Part shown: positions 16,655-25,556 of the stretch, piece after piece
Position numbering within the stretch: the stretch's first letter is position 1
Layout: each line of letters opens with the position of its first letter
Assembly: GCA_004295045.1 (NCBI GenBank)
Contig: SHND01000024.1
Location: 1-64,000 of the forward strand
Source: Chloroflexota bacterium
GTDB taxonomy: Bacteria > Chloroflexota > Anaerolineae > UBA4142 > SHND01
Length of the DNA stretch: 64,000 nucleotides
Direction of reading: 5' to 3'
The notes under the pieces: generated by a model
Told to the model about the DNA's origin: nothing
What the model saw: only the letters and a program-made list of their open reading frames with translations
Databases searched by the model: none
Position numbers and translations under genes: made by a program

Positions 16655-19600
16655 ATGATTCGCCTCAAACGTCTTTACGCTCACGAATTCAAACAACTTC
16701 GTCAAGTTGAAATTCATTTTCCCGACGCGGGACGCATCCTCGTACAAGGCAAAAACGAAGCGGGCAAATCCACGCTATTTGAAGCCGTCTTTTTCGCATT
16801 GTTCGGGCAGGCGTTGATCACCGAAAGCGGCGCACGCAGTCTCGACGACCTCATCGGTTACGATCAAGAAAAAGCGCTCGTCGAACTTGATTTGCAAGTC
16901 CGCGACCGCGTGTTCAAAATTACGCGCACGCTGATCCGCGATAAATCCAACAAGTGGGAATTGGAAATCACGCGCCCCGATGGTACGGTCGAAGCGGTGC
17001 GCGCCAACAAAGCGGTGAATGATCGCCTCGTCAGCGAATTGGGTTTCGATGCAGAGGCGCTGCTCAACACGTGTTTCGTCGAACAAAAAAAATTGGAAAA
17101 GCTCGAAGGGATGACCAAGGCGAAACGCGAAGAATCGCTCTCGAAAATCTTGAACCTCGAACGCTTGCTCGAAATGGAAGACAAGTTGAAATTGCGCGGC
17201 GAAGATGAAAAATTAGTGACGCGCCTCACCCACCGCGTCGAACTCGCGCGGGCGCAAGCAGAACTCCCCGGCGTTGCCGACGAATGTGAACGCGCCGAAG
17301 CGCAATTAAAACTGCTCGACCTGCGCGCGAATGTTGATCTCGCCATCTCGGAAATGAACGCCCGCACGACACTCGATGCGGAGCTGCAAGAGCTCGCACA
17401 ACAACGCGCTAACTTGCAAGCCAATGTCACGCGGGTGGATGCGTTGGATCGCGCGCGCCAGTTGATGGCGGCAACGCTGATTCGCTATGACGCGCTGGCG
17501 CAAGACCGCGAACAGCTGGCGGCGTTACAAACAGAACGCGACGCCATTCAGCACGCGGTGGACGAACAGCTGCCCGCGCTCGAAACGCGTCAGCGTGAAA
17601 TCAAACGCTTGGGATTCCAAGCCGCGCGCCTTACGCGCGTCGAAGCCGCGCGCGGGAATGCCACGCTGGAATTGCAGCGCGCGCAAAATCTCCAACAAGA
17701 GCTCGAAGGACATTTAGAACGCGGCAAGACGCTCAATGAAACGATTGAGCAGCATCAGGCACGTCTCGCCGCGCTCGATGAAAAATTGAACGCGTACGAT
17801 GTTGGCGACGCGCTCGGCGACTGGGCAAACGCAGTGCAAGAAATCACTGCACAGCAGGGAGACGCGAGCGCGCTCGATGTGAAACGCCGCGAACGCGACG
17901 CTCTCAATCAACAACAGCGGCGGTATCTCATTTATCTCGGCGGCGTGGCAATTGGCATTGGTGTCCTCAGCGCGCTGTTTCTGCCCGCGCTCGTTCTTTC
18001 CTCCAACAATTTGGCGCTCGGCGTCATCGTCGCGCTCGTTCTCGCGGCATTGGCAACGCTCGCGGTCATTCTGCTCGCCGGTCGCCTGATCAACACAAAT
18101 CGTCAAACCGCGCGCGTGATCGAAGATTTGGGCAAACTCGAAGGCGAAAATAACGCGCGGCGCACCCTCGTGACCACCGCGCAGGGACGCGTCGACGCGG
18201 CGGCGGCAAAACTGAACGCGCTGGCTGTGCCCATCCCCGCGTCGGTCAGCGCGGCGCAAGCGCGACGCATCGAACTCGCGGCAACGCTTGAAAATAAAAC
18301 GCGCGCGGAACTATCCGCCGAACGCGACGAGACGCGCGAAAAATTGAATTACGCGCGCGCGCAGCGCGATGAAGTGGTCAAGCGCATCAATGAATTGTCA
18401 CCCGCCAACGATGGCGCAGGCATTCCAGAGCTCGAATGCACGCGCGACAAAGCGGAACGCATTTTGACTCAATGGCGCCCGCGCTTGGCGCGCCGCGCGG
18501 CGCAGTACGACTTGCCTCCGGAGACCGAAGCTCTGCGCGACGCATACCGCGCCACGCAGGGTGACATCAAGGCGCTGCAACAGCGCATAGACCAAGCCGA
18601 GAAAATTTCAAATGACGCCGTACGCGTCGAACAACGCATTGCAAAAACGGGCAGCGAAGTTCAAGACGAGTACGCGCGCGTTGCCGCGTTATTGAACGGC
18701 AGCGCGCCAACGTGGTCACCCACTTTGGAGCGAGTGGTTCTGGTGGGGCTGGAAACACAGCTGTTGCACGCGTTTCACGATGCAGGCGGCGAGGAGGTAC
18801 GCGCCAATATGGCTCAGGTGGAGCAACAGTTTGGCGGTTTGGAGCGCGAAGCTGGGATTCGTACACAAAATGCGCGTCACGCCATAGACGCCGCGCGCAG
18901 CATCGAACGCGAATTGGGCATTGAGGATGGCTTGTCGGAGCAGCCCGCGCCGGAAGAGTTGCAAGATTTAGCCGAACGTTTCGCGCAGACGAATTTGGAA
19001 GAGCGTCCGATCCTCGACACGCGCGTGAAACGTTTGCACCAGCGCGTGGGCGAATTGCGCGGCACACAGGAACGCTTTGAACGCGAGCTCGGTCTCACCG
19101 GCGAAACAGTGGATGTGGAAGCGGCGCAGAGTGAATTGCAGGCGGAACAACGCGCCCAGTCTCAGCGCAAGTACGGCGCGGAGATTGTCGCCCGCGCGCG
19201 ACGTCGCATCGTCCAAAAAATTCTGCCCGCGACGATGGAATATATGCGCCGCATTTTGCCGCAGCTCACGCGGGACCGCTACCACGATGCGGAACTCGAT
19301 CCGGAAAGTTACAAAATCAAAGTGTGGGATGAACGCGCGGGACAAAGTGGCGCGTGGAAAGAAAAAAATATTTTCAGCGGCGGCACCAAAGATCAATTTT
19401 CGCTGGCGCTGCGTCTCGCGTTTGCCCTCGCAACGCTGCCGCAAGAACGCGGCACTTCGCCGGGCTTTATTTTTCTCGACGAGCCACTCGGTTCTTTTGA
19501 CGACGAACGCGCCAACGCGTTACTCTACTTGCTCACCGAAGGCGAAATCGGACGCGCGTTCGATCAGATTTTTCTCATCAGTCATGTGTCAGTCCAAGAA

Positions 19601-19657
19601 AACAAATTCACGCATCGCATACGTTTGGAGAATGGCACGGTCGTCAGTCAGACGTAG
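16655..19657 (+). CDS. Rad50/SbcC-like ATPase with a membrane hairpin in place of the zinc hook
   Basis: SMC-superfamily ATPase of 1000 residues. N-terminal Walker A is GKNEAGKST (about residues 32-40). The C-terminal lobe has the signature FSGGTKDQFSLA (about 907) and Walker B FIFLDEPLGSFDD (about 940). Long coiled-coil arms lie between. At the apex, where Rad50 normally carries a CxxC zinc hook, there is no CxxC; instead two strongly hydrophobic segments (about residues 424-446 and 452-474) form a probable transmembrane hairpin, as in Bacillus YhaN. It would pair with the Mre11-like product encoded upstream. This predicts a membrane-tethered DNA-end complex. It stops 9 bp before the thioredoxin-like gene. 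Confidence 0.85.
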   Translation: MIRLKRLYAHEFKQLRQVEIHFPDAGRILVQGKNEAGKSTLFEAVFFALFGQALITESGARSLDDLIGYDQEKALVELDLQVRDRVFKITRTLIRDKSNKWELEITRPDGTVEAVRANKAVNDRLVSELGFDAEALLNTCFVEQKKLEKLEGMTKAKREESLSKILNLERLLEMEDKLKLRGEDEKLVTRLTHRVELARAQAELPGVADECERAEAQLKLLDLRANVDLAISEMNARTTLDAELQELAQQRANLQANVTRVDALDRARQLMAATLIRYDALAQDREQLAALQTERDAIQHAVDEQLPALETRQREIKRLGFQAARLTRVEAARGNATLELQRAQNLQQELEGHLERGKTLNETIEQHQARLAALDEKLNAYDVGDALGDWANAVQEITAQQGDASALDVKRRERDALNQQQRRYLIYLGGVAIGIGVLSALFLPALVLSSNNLALGVIVALVLAALATLAVILLAGRLINTNRQTARVIEDLGKLEGENNARRTLVTTAQGRVDAAAAKLNALAVPIPASVSAAQARRIELAATLENKTRAELSAERDETREKLNYARAQRDEVVKRINELSPANDGAGIPELECTRDKAERILTQWRPRLARRAAQYDLPPETEALRDAYRATQGDIKALQQRIDQAEKISNDAVRVEQRIAKTGSEVQDEYARVAALLNGSAPTWSPTLERVVLVGLETQLLHAFHDAGGEEVRANMAQVEQQFGGLEREAGIRTQNARHAIDAARSIERELGIEDGLSEQPAPEELQDLAERFAQTNLEERPILDTRVKRLHQRVGELRGTQERFERELGLTGETVDVEAAQSELQAEQRAQSQRKYGAEIVARARRRIVQKILPATMEYMRRILPQLTRDRYHDAELDPESYKIKVWDERAGQSGAWKEKNIFSGGTKDQFSLALRLAFALATLPQERGTSPGFIFLDEPLGSFDDERANALLYLLTEGEIGRAFDQIFLISHVSVQENKFTHRIRLENGTVVSQT

Positions 19658-19666
19658 GAGGCATTG

Positions 19667-20077
19667 ATGCGGAATCTATTCTTTTTTCTCGCGGCAGCGG
19701 CGATTGGCTGCCTGCTTGTAACTGCATGCGCAGCACCTTCCACTAACGCACCGCCGATTTCGCCGTCAACTGAACTTGCCCAACCACGTCTCCAATTCAT
19801 CGCGTTTTACTCGCCGCTCTGAAGCACCTGCCGCGAGGTCATGCCCATCGTGTATGGGCTCGAGCAAGAGTACAAAGGACGCGTTCGTTTTGTGCGCGCC
19901 AACATTCACAACCAAGCTACATTTGCGCTGCAAGAAAAATTGGGCTTTACGGCAACACCGGAATTTTTCCTCTTGGATGAGCAGGGAAACATTTTAGAAC
20001 ATTGGGACGACGATGCCGCTGTGGCGCGTCTCAAGCCCATTTTCGATGAGCATCTAAAAAATACGAACGCCCCATGA
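19667..20077 (+). CDS. thioredoxin-like lipoprotein, probable selenoprotein (in-frame TGA = Sec52)
   Basis: Reading from ATG 19667 (AGGAGG 5 bp upstream) gives a signal peptide with lipobox LVTAC (Cys21), then a thioredoxin-like domain interrupted by one TGA at codon 52 (19820-19822) before continuing in frame to TGA 20077, 136 residues in all. The TGA falls exactly at the first active-site position: FYSPL-U-STC, a UxxC version of CxxC. Downstream features are intact (FVRAN, a cis-Pro-type TPEFFLLDEQGN). A hairpin suited to a bacterial SECIS follows the TGA (19843-19859). The stop overlaps the MFS start as ATGA. Probably an extracytoplasmic redox protein. The alternative is a pseudogene with a Cys-to-stop mutation, but the rest shows no decay. 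Confidence 0.75.
19843..19859 (+). promoter_or_regulatory. candidate bacterial SECIS hairpin
   Basis: A perfect 6-bp stem GCCCAT / ATGGGC with the 5-nt loop CGTGT begins 20 nt after the in-frame TGA; the loop starts 26 nt after it and has G as its second base. Spacing and loop match published bacterial SECIS criteria. Outer CGAG/CTCG complementarity could extend it below a bulge. Confidence 0.6.
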
Positions 20078-21342
20078 GCGAACTGACTTCCACACCATTA
20101 CCGAAAGAATTTGTTATTACCGACGCGGACAATTGGCAGCCGCGTTTTTTTTCGATTTGGGTCGGGCAAGCATTTTCACTTTTTGGCAGCGCGCTGACAC
20201 AATTTGTTTTGCTGTGGTGGATCACCGATACCACCGGCTCGGCAACCGCCCTCGCGACCGCAGGCATCGCCGCGCTTTTGCCCCAAGCCCTGCTCGGTCC
20301 TCTCGGCGGCACGTTCGCCGACCGTTGGAGTCGGCGCGTGATCATGATCGCGGCGGATTCGATCACCGCGTTTTGCATGCTCATTCTCATCGGCTTGTTC
20401 GCGACAAACAGCGTGCAATTGTGGCAGGTCTATCTGTTGATGTTTATTCGTTCGAGCATGCAGGCATTTCAACAACCTGCCGCAACCGCAAGCACCGCGA
20501 TGCTGGTGCCGGAATATTGGATTCCGCGCGTCGCGGGTTGGAATCAAACTGTGTTTGGTTTGATAACCATTGCCAGCGCCCCTTTCGGCGCGTTGGCGCT
20601 CGCCTTTTTGCCGCTGCAAGGCGCGCTTTTGATTGATGTCATCACCGCATTGCTTGGCATTGTGCCGCTCTTTATTTTCAAAATTCCGCAGATTCGCGCG
20701 TCGTCCGCGCCCATCTCTGATGTGTGGTCCGAACTCAAAGCGGGCGTGAACTATGTCGTCGGCAATCGCAGTCTGCTCGTTTTTTACGCTGTGATGGGAT
20801 TGGTCGTTTTGACAATCATGCCCACCTTTACGCTCACGCCGTTGTTGGTGAAAGAATGGTTCGGTGGAGGCGTATCCCAAGTTGCGTTGATGGAAGGATT
20901 GTCGGGCATCGGCATCATCATCGGCGGCGTTTTGATTAGCATTTGGACGGGGTTCAATCGTCGCGTCGTGACGGTAATGGTATTTTTTGGACTTTCCTGT
21001 TTCGCCGTTGCCTTGACCGCGCTGACGCCAAGCAGCATGATTTTGCTCGCCACGTTTTGGTGGTTTGTCAGCGGGCTCACCTTTTCAATGGGGAATGCGC
21101 CCTTCACAGCGGTTCTGCAAATCATTGTCCCAAATCAAATGCAAGGGCGCGTGCTGGCGCTGCTCAATACAGTCGTCGGGCTGGCTGGACCGATTGGTTT
21201 GTTATTGGCTGGACCGTTAGGGGAAGCGATTGGCGTGCGCGGTGTTTTTATCGTTGGCGGAATCCTTTCGACAATCGTCTGCTTTGCGGCGCTGCTCTCG
21301 CCTGCACTGCTGCGGCTCGAAGAAACAAGCGCCGCCGCGTAA
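20074..21342 (+). CDS. MFS transporter, drug/macrolide-efflux-like
   Basis: A 422-residue major facilitator with about 12 hydrophobic segments and the loop 2-3 motif GGTFADRWSRR typical of MFS exporters in the macrolide-efflux/EntS-like group. The start overlaps the thioredoxin-like gene stop by 4 bp (ATGA), so translation is coupled. This coupling is one reason to treat the upstream TGA-containing gene as expressed. The substrate cannot be read from the sequence. Confidence 0.88.
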   Translation: MSELTSTPLPKEFVITDADNWQPRFFSIWVGQAFSLFGSALTQFVLLWWITDTTGSATALATAGIAALLPQALLGPLGGTFADRWSRRVIMIAADSITAFCMLILIGLFATNSVQLWQVYLLMFIRSSMQAFQQPAATASTAMLVPEYWIPRVAGWNQTVFGLITIASAPFGALALAFLPLQGALLIDVITALLGIVPLFIFKIPQIRASSAPISDVWSELKAGVNYVVGNRSLLVFYAVMGLVVLTIMPTFTLTPLLVKEWFGGGVSQVALMEGLSGIGIIIGGVLISIWTGFNRRVVTVMVFFGLSCFAVALTALTPSSMILLATFWWFVSGLTFSMGNAPFTAVLQIIVPNQMQGRVLALLNTVVGLAGPIGLLLAGPLGEAIGVRGVFIVGGILSTIVCFAALLSPALLRLEETSAAA

Positions 21343-21415
21343 GCATCATTTTTTCCGCATGCCCAATTCGCAGACTTGTGTTTGCGTTGCCGCGATTTTT
21401 TAACCGCTTGCCAAA

Positions 21416-21444
21416 TTGTGGCACTGCTCGTTCTCGCCTATAAT
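21416..21444 (+). promoter_or_regulatory. promoter for the sugar-binding lipoprotein gene
   Basis: TTGTGG, 17-bp spacer, TATAAT, 47 bp before the ATG. Confidence 0.65.
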
Positions 21445-21491
21445 CCATCTACTTTTGCAAGCGCGCCCGTTTCATCACGCAATTTTTCCCA

Positions 21492-22844
21492 ATGCACGTT
21501 CCCTATTTTTCGTTTCGCTATCCCCTCTCCCTCATTCTGCTTTCGTGCGGCATTCTCATTGTTCTCTTTGGATGCAGTTCCGCCGCGCCCACCGCCGCGC
21601 CGTCTGAAACGCCATCGTCCGCCGCATCAGCAGAGACAAATACGTTGACGCTTTGGCATACGTTCGACGAGACACATCAAAAGGCGCTGGAGCAATTGGC
21701 AGACGAGTTTCACAAGACGTATCCCGATCTCACGATCAATCCCGTCTATGTCGGTGGACATGATGATCTCTCCAAGCAAATGACCGCCGCCATTGCCTTG
21801 GGTACGCCACCCGACCTCGTGTTGGCAGACCGCCGCCAAATTGCCGAATTCGCGGCGCAAGGCGGATTGCGCGCGCTCGAACCATTTTTGGGCGATGCAG
21901 AGCTCGGGCTCTCGAAACAAGACCGCGACGATTTTTGGCAGGGCGCGTTAGCTTTGGGAACCTACCCGACGCTCGGCAATCGCACCTACGGCTTTCCGTT
22001 CGACCAAGAGCCGCTCGTCTTGTTTTACAACGCGGATTTACTGAAATCGGTTAATGTGAATGGCGCGCCGCGCACATGGGAACAATTTGGACAAGATGCG
22101 ACAGCGGCGACAAAGGAGCAAACGTACGGCTGGGCGATGCGCGCCGATGCGGCAACTCTGGAAGGAATGTTGGCGAGTCGCGGCAGCGCCTTGTTGACGG
22201 ATGCCGAAACGCGCGCGTTGTTGAACGAACGCGCGGGACTCGCCTCGATGAAACTCGTCGCCGATTTGACCGAAGCTCAAGCTGCCAAACTTGCATCGAG
22301 CGATGACAAGGCACGTAACGAATTCGGCGCGGGCAAAGCGGCATATTATATCGGTTGGCTTTCCGAGGCGGACGCGCTCGAGAATGCGCAAAAAGCCGCC
22401 AAGCAAAAATTTCAAATCCGAGTCGCGCCGTTGCCGCAGCTCGATCCCGAAACGCCATGGCTGCTGACGCGCGGCGACCTGTTCGGCATCACCAAAGTTT
22501 CGAATGAACGGGCGCGCAACGCGTGGTTTTTCATTCGCTGGATCACTTCGCCCACGCAAAGCGCGCGGTGGGTTCGCGCGACGGATGCCCTGCCCTTGCG
22601 CGCTTCGACATTGACCTACCTTTCGCCCTCGACACAGACGAACGCGCGTTATCGCCAAATTCTCAACGCGTTGGATAATGTCGCACCGCGTTTTGCGCCG
22701 CAGCCCGCGCATCCGTACATGGATACCGTTGAACGGACCGTGGGCGATGCGTGGCTGCAAGTGACCGAACCCAAACCCGATGTGCGCGCGATCCTCGACG
22801 CGATCGCAGCGCGCATCAATCAAATTCTCGCTATTCAACCGTGA
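21492..22844 (+). CDS. family 1 extracellular solute-binding lipoprotein (sugar ABC type)
   Basis: A 450-residue binding protein with an N-terminal signal ending in lipobox LFGC (about residues 25-28), a short Ala/Pro/Ser-rich spacer, then a TLTLWHTFDE opening typical of MalE/UgpB-like family 1 binding proteins. The hinge-region TYGFPFDQEPLVLFYNADLL segment and the C-terminal FFIRWITSP element fit the family. Permease and ATPase genes are not adjacent. The stop overlaps the next GTG start by 4 bp, coupling it to the inositol-phosphatase-like gene. Confidence 0.9.
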   Translation: MHVPYFSFRYPLSLILLSCGILIVLFGCSSAAPTAAPSETPSSAASAETNTLTLWHTFDETHQKALEQLADEFHKTYPDLTINPVYVGGHDDLSKQMTAAIALGTPPDLVLADRRQIAEFAAQGGLRALEPFLGDAELGLSKQDRDDFWQGALALGTYPTLGNRTYGFPFDQEPLVLFYNADLLKSVNVNGAPRTWEQFGQDATAATKEQTYGWAMRADAATLEGMLASRGSALLTDAETRALLNERAGLASMKLVADLTEAQAAKLASSDDKARNEFGAGKAAYYIGWLSEADALENAQKAAKQKFQIRVAPLPQLDPETPWLLTRGDLFGITKVSNERARNAWFFIRWITSPTQSARWVRATDALPLRASTLTYLSPSTQTNARYRQILNALDNVAPRFAPQPAHPYMDTVERTVGDAWLQVTEPKPDVRAILDAIAARINQILAIQP

Positions 22845-23659
22845 CCGCGTCTTTGCTGCAGCACACTCCCAAAACACGTCAGGGCGAAATCGCGCTGCGC
22901 GCCGCGTTGACGGCGGGGCGCGTATTGCAAAAAAAGTTTTACGGAGCGCGCGAAATTCAATCGAAAGGATTCCGCGATATTGTCACCGACGCGGATTTTG
23001 CCGCAGACCGCGCGGCGCGCGCTATTTTGCAGCGCGCGTTTCCACACTATGCAATTCTTTCCGAAGAAGACAAGACCTCGCCGCCGCGCGCCGAATATGT
23101 GTGGATGATTGACCCACTCGACGGCACAACCAATTACTCGCGACAAATTCCAATCTTTTCCATCTCGATCGCGCTGACGCGGCGCGGGCAGCCAATTGTC
23201 GGCGTGGTGTACGATCCACTCCGCCGCGAATGTTTTTTCGCCGAACGCGGGCACGGCGCGTATTTGAACGGAACGCGCATCCGCGCCAGTAACGTCGCAG
23301 ACATGGACCGCGCGGTAGTTGGATTCGAACTCGCGCGTTTGCCGAAACTGCGCGCGCGTGGTCTTGAAATGTTCACACACCTCGCAATGCAGAGTGTCAC
23401 AGCGCGCATCGGCGGCAGCGCCGCGCTTTCATTGTGTTATGTCGGCGCGGGACGCTTGGATACGTATTTGCAGCTGACGCTTTCACCTTGGGATGTCGCC
23501 GCCGGCATTTTGATTGCGCGTGAAGGCGGCGCACGCGTTACCCATCTCGATGGCAAACCTGCTACGTTGAACGGCGGCGCGTATCTCGCGGGCGCGCCAA
23601 AAATCTTTCCTGAATTTCTGAAACAGGTCAAATCGTTTCAGGTCAATGTTGAAGGTTAA
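22841..23659 (+). CDS. inositol monophosphatase family protein
   Basis: Mg2+-dependent phosphatase of the IMPase/FBPase/CysQ superfamily. Motifs are present in order: SEEDK metal ligand, DPLDGTTNY, and WDVAAGILIAREGG near the C terminus. The 272-residue length is normal. The GTG start at 22841 is chosen because it overlaps the upstream TGA (GTGA) and places the family-typical helix at the N terminus; a longer reading would run through the upstream gene. The substrate could be inositol phosphate, a sugar phosphate or PAP. Confidence 0.9.
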   Translation: MTASLLQHTPKTRQGEIALRAALTAGRVLQKKFYGAREIQSKGFRDIVTDADFAADRAARAILQRAFPHYAILSEEDKTSPPRAEYVWMIDPLDGTTNYSRQIPIFSISIALTRRGQPIVGVVYDPLRRECFFAERGHGAYLNGTRIRASNVADMDRAVVGFELARLPKLRARGLEMFTHLAMQSVTARIGGSAALSLCYVGAGRLDTYLQLTLSPWDVAAGILIAREGGARVTHLDGKPATLNGGAYLAGAPKIFPEFLKQVKSFQVNVEG

Positions 23660-23704
23660 ACGTTCTGGTGTGCTTTAACGTTTGATCCTTTATCCAAAAT
23701 TGTT

Positions 23705-24490
23705 GTGACTCGCACCGAATCGCGTTTTTTGCAGCGTTTGATCATCTTTCTAATCATCGCGGCGCTTTGTCCGCTTTGCGCCTTTGCGTATCGCATTGCG
23801 TTGACGGTCGCGCCTGAATCCGTACCCGGACCGGCGCCAATCTTTACACTCGTTCCCGCCGCGGGCGATCTGGGACTCGCAACGCCCGCGCCGACATCCG
23901 TCGTCGTCGTTGTGCCGAACGGCTGGAGCGAATATGCGATGCCCGAAAATGGCTTTGCGCTTTCCGTGCCAACGACGTGGCAGCGATTGCCTGTGAAACA
24001 ACAAGAGCTCGATGCTGCGCTGCAAACAATCCGACAATCGAATCCCGAATTGGCGCAGCAACTCGGCGATAACGCTCAAAATTTGATGGCAAACGGCGTA
24101 AAATTTTGGGCATTCGATCTCAATCCCGAATCACCGGCATCGGGTTTTACAACGAATGTGACCGTCACGCGGCAATCTTTGCCCAACGCAGTTTCGTTCG
24201 ACACCTTTGTCGCAATCAATCTAAATCAGCTCAATGCGCTTTCGACGCGCAACAGCAATATCGTCAACGAGCGCGTCATGTTGGCGGGGAAACCTGCTGA
24301 ACGCGTGAGCTATCTGCTCGCGTTGAATGCGGAAGAGGGCGCGCCCATCACTGCCGCGATCACGCAATATCTTGTACTGAACGGACGCAACGCGTTCGTG
24401 ATCACTTTTGCCACGCGCTCTGATTTGAGTGACATATATCGCGCGATTTTTGAACAGAGCGCGGCAAGTTTGAGATTTATTGGACAATGA
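23705..24490 (+). CDS. secreted or anchored PsbP-like domain protein
   Basis: GTG start. A hydrophobic N-terminal segment (about residues 10-30) is followed by a Pro-rich spacer and a ~180-residue domain beginning GWSEYAMPENGFALSVPTTW, a pattern seen in PsbP/DUF1795-like proteins. This fold is used by small extracytoplasmic binding proteins of unclear function. No catalytic motif is visible. It stands between the inositol phosphatase and the CoA-transferase pair without overlap, and no strong ribosome site is seen. Confidence 0.6.
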   Translation: MTRTESRFLQRLIIFLIIAALCPLCAFAYRIALTVAPESVPGPAPIFTLVPAAGDLGLATPAPTSVVVVVPNGWSEYAMPENGFALSVPTTWQRLPVKQQELDAALQTIRQSNPELAQQLGDNAQNLMANGVKFWAFDLNPESPASGFTTNVTVTRQSLPNAVSFDTFVAINLNQLNALSTRNSNIVNERVMLAGKPAERVSYLLALNAEEGAPITAAITQYLVLNGRNAFVITFATRSDLSDIYRAIFEQSAASLRFIGQ

Positions 24491-24492
24491 AA

Positions 24493-24567
24493 CACGACGG
24501 CAGGCAGCGGACGGCGGACAATCTCGCTCTTTGGTCCTCTGTCGTCCGCCATCCGTCGTCCACCGTG
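24493..24567. repeat. word repeat (GTCCGTC type) with loose inverted arms
   Basis: Left arm GGACGGCGGAC, right arm GTCCGCCATCC, with further GTCGTCC words. Fills the gap before the CoA-transferase alpha gene. Confidence 0.6.
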
Positions 24568-24571
24568 CTTT

Positions 24572-25483
24572 ATGAGCAAAGTTATCTCCATGCACGACGC
24601 CATTCGCGATCTAGTACACGACGGCGACACGATTGCAATTGAAGGTTTCACGCACCTCATCTGCTTCGCCGCCGCGCACGAAATCATTCGCCAGCGCAAA
24701 AACGATTTAACGCTGTGCCGCCTCACGCCCGACATTATTTATGATCAAATGATCGCGGCGGGAGTGTGCAAAAAGTTGGTGTTTAGCTATGCGGGGAATC
24801 CGGGTGTGGGCAGTTTACAAGCGTTCCGCCGCGCTGTGGAAAAAAATGAACCCCGCGCGCTTGAACTCGAAGAGTATTCGCATTTTGGAATGGTTGCGCG
24901 TTACCTCGCGGGCGCGGCGCGCTTGCCCTTTTATCCGCTGCACAGTTATACCGGCAGCGATTTGCCGAAAGCGAATCCGCAGATACGCGAAATCGGGTCG
25001 CCGTACGCTGATGAAAAAATTTATGTCGTGCCGCCATTGAATCCCGATGTCGCCATCTTGCACGCACAGCGCGCGGACGAAAACGGCAACGCGCAAATTT
25101 GGGGCTTGACCGGTGTGCAAAAAGAAGCGGCGTTCGCGTCGGAACGCGTGATCGTCGTCGTCGAAGAATTGGTGGACGAACGCGTGATTCGCGCCGATCC
25201 AAATCGAACGATCATCCCGGGGTTGATTGTTAATGCAGTAGTGGTCGAGCCGTACGGCGCGCATCCGAGTTACGTGCAAGGCATGTACGATCGCGATAAT
25301 GCCTTTTACGTGGAATGGGACACGATCTCGCGCGAAGCGTCAACGCTGAACGCGTGGCTCGACGAATGGGTGCATGGTTTGAGCGGACGCGCCGACTATG
25401 TTGAAAAAATGCGCGCGCGTTTTGAGAGTTTGCATCCGGGAAACGCGTTTGCCGAGCCGATAAACTATGGGGAATACAAGTGA
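24572..25483 (+). CDS. CoA-transferase family I, alpha subunit (glutaconate/IpdA-like)
   Basis: Alpha subunit of a heteromeric acyl-CoA:carboxylate CoA-transferase. Family features include the N-terminal DGDTIAIEGFTHL stretch, CRLTPDIIYDQM and the later SYAGNPGVGSLQAFRRA. The beta subunit follows 73 bp downstream. The 303-residue length and GFT motif are closer to glutaconate-CoA transferase and the steroid-ring IpdAB group than to SCOT or AtoDA. The substrate is not determinable; a fatty- or aromatic-acid catabolic role is plausible. Confidence 0.85.
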   Translation: MSKVISMHDAIRDLVHDGDTIAIEGFTHLICFAAAHEIIRQRKNDLTLCRLTPDIIYDQMIAAGVCKKLVFSYAGNPGVGSLQAFRRAVEKNEPRALELEEYSHFGMVARYLAGAARLPFYPLHSYTGSDLPKANPQIREIGSPYADEKIYVVPPLNPDVAILHAQRADENGNAQIWGLTGVQKEAAFASERVIVVVEELVDERVIRADPNRTIIPGLIVNAVVVEPYGAHPSYVQGMYDRDNAFYVEWDTISREASTLNAWLDEWVHGLSGRADYVEKMRARFESLHPGNAFAEPINYGEYK

Positions 25484-25550
25484 ACGCACAATGCCGAATG
25501 CGCAATGCTCAAGTCTTGCGCTCGGCTGCGCATTCTGCATTTTACATTGA
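25484..25550. repeat. word repeat (AATGC type) between CoA-transferase genes
   Basis: Words such as ACAATGCCGAATGCGCAATG on the left and GCATTCTGCATTTTACATT on the right form loosely complementary arms between the two subunit genes. Confidence 0.6.
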
Positions 25551-25556
25551 TTCTTT

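Noticed and set aside
19776..19997. Separate frame overlapping the thioredoxin-like gene, suggesting a frameshift instead of a TGA codon
   Set aside because: The original frame is coherent on both sides of the TGA, with lipobox before and thioredoxin features after; the other frame yields no family sequence.
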